From: Vallitalea guaymasensis | GTDB taxonomy: Bacteria; Bacillota; Clostridia; Lachnospirales; Vallitaleaceae | NCBI RefSeq assembly: GCF_018141425.1 | Contig: NZ_CP058561.1 | Location: 2,108,001-2,172,000, forward strand | Reading direction: 5' to 3' | Length of the DNA stretch: 64,000 bases | Shown here: one piece after another, positions 63,524 through 64,000 of the stretch | Layout of the letters: each line of letters opens with the position of its first letter | Numbering within the stretch: the first letter of the stretch is position 1 | Program-made: the position numbers and the translations under genes | Notes under the pieces: model-generated | What the model was told of the DNA's origin: nothing | Databases searched by the model: none | What the model saw: the letters and a program-made list of their open reading frames with translations, nothing else

Positions 63524-64000
63524 TTATAATCTACCAGCTACGCTATTCCTATGAATCAACCTAGTTTCAATAATAATCTTCTTATTCTCCTTATCCCTAT
63601 CTTTAATAATCTCACATATCCTATTACCCGATATCTGTCCAAGTCCACTCATATTCTGATCCACCGTTGTAAGACTAGGTTCTGTTATCTGACTAATAAT
63701 AGTATTATCAAACCCAATAATTGAAAACTCCTCAGGCACAGATATACTAAGAGCCTTAGCCGCCTTCAACGCCCCAACAGCCATCCAATCATTACAAGCA
63801 AACAAACAACTAACCTTATCATTCTCTCTAATTATCTTCTCAACAACCACCTTTGACTGTTCAACCGCTTCTAATCCATTACCATCCTCAATAATCAATA
63901 TATTATCTTCATCAAACTCCAACTTAAACTCTTCACAAAACTTCCTATATATATCCTCTTTCACATCATAAGAATAACTATGTCGCCCTCTTAGAAAAAC
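63524..64000 (-). CDS. LacI/GalR-family regulator, C-terminal part (5' end outside window)
   Basis: The frame is open to the window edge, giving the last 158 residues. The internal GTG at 63964 is not a start. What is visible is the periplasmic-binding-like effector domain: FACNDWMAVGALKAAKAL, EEFSIIGFDNT, EPSLTTVDQNMSGLG and a terminal NSVAG. The N-terminal helix-turn-helix is out of view. Position before galK suggests it controls the gal operon in response to galactose or a related sugar. Confidence 0.9.
   Translation of the reverse strand, partial: VFLRGRHSYSYDVKEDIYRKFCEEFKLEFDEDNILIIEDGNGLEAVEQSKVVVEKIIRENDKVSCLFACNDWMAVGALKAAKALSISVPEEFSIIGFDNTIISQITEPSLTTVDQNMSGLGQISGNRICEIIKDRDKENKKIIIETRLIHRNSVAGRL

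Overview
The window is low-G+C DNA with Bacillota-type Shine-Dalgarno sites, sigma-A promoters and a WalRK locus, together with an SLH-domain S-layer, an LPXTG surface protein and a Leloir galactose operon. This fits an anaerobic Clostridia-type bacterium. A Vallitalea or Lachnospirales relative is possible, but that is inference. There are no rRNA or tRNA genes, CRISPR arrays or transposases.

Layout. (1) 1-16.4 kb, plus strand: an envelope or secretion-like locus. Two giant paralogous secreted proteins carry an ALK/LTK-like glycine-rich domain and a shared C-terminal module. Between them lie an M23 peptidase, three small proteins, a CpaE/ParA-like protein with a lost Walker A, a small SLH protein, and a decayed 0.2-kb fragment of the giant-protein module. 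(2) 16.4-25.2 kb: housekeeping and regulatory genes, including a ferritin-like protein, PspC, a HAD-like protein with a substituted nucleophile, an AI-2E-type permease, an orphan response regulator, a DUF4003-like protein, two RNA methyltransferase-like genes and TetR with a divergent membrane protein. (3) 25.2-35.2 kb, minus strand: M23/LysM/G5 peptidase, walR, walK, a secreted protein, yycH, yycI, murA and rlmH. Two candidate WalR boxes lie in this locus. (4) 35.8-58.7 kb: an S-layer and adhesin island. Two large SLH/Ig-like proteins sit at its edges in convergent orientation. Between them are three more SLH/Ig-like proteins, two Ig-only proteins (one a truncated copy of its neighbour), a PPC-domain protein, and an LPXTG protein whose leader contains a clear c-di-GMP-I riboswitch plus terminator. 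(5) 59.1-64 kb, minus strand: a LacI-family regulator (cut by the window edge), galK, galE and galT.

The strongest unexplained signal is a pair of 195-199-bp structured elements in the gal operon intergenic regions (60814-61012 and 63313-63507). Their 112-nt cores differ at four positions, and those four form two compensatory base-pair changes. Their outer arms differ in sequence, yet each pairs with its own partner. This looks like an undescribed structured RNA or a foldback mobile element. A different long-inverted-repeat element lies at 33307-33544.

How the parts connect: WalRK probably senses wall state and tunes the M23 peptidase, the secreted yycHI-linked protein and perhaps the S-layer gene. 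c-di-GMP probably controls the LPXTG adhesin. murA and the peptidases maintain peptidoglycan beneath an SLH-anchored S-layer.
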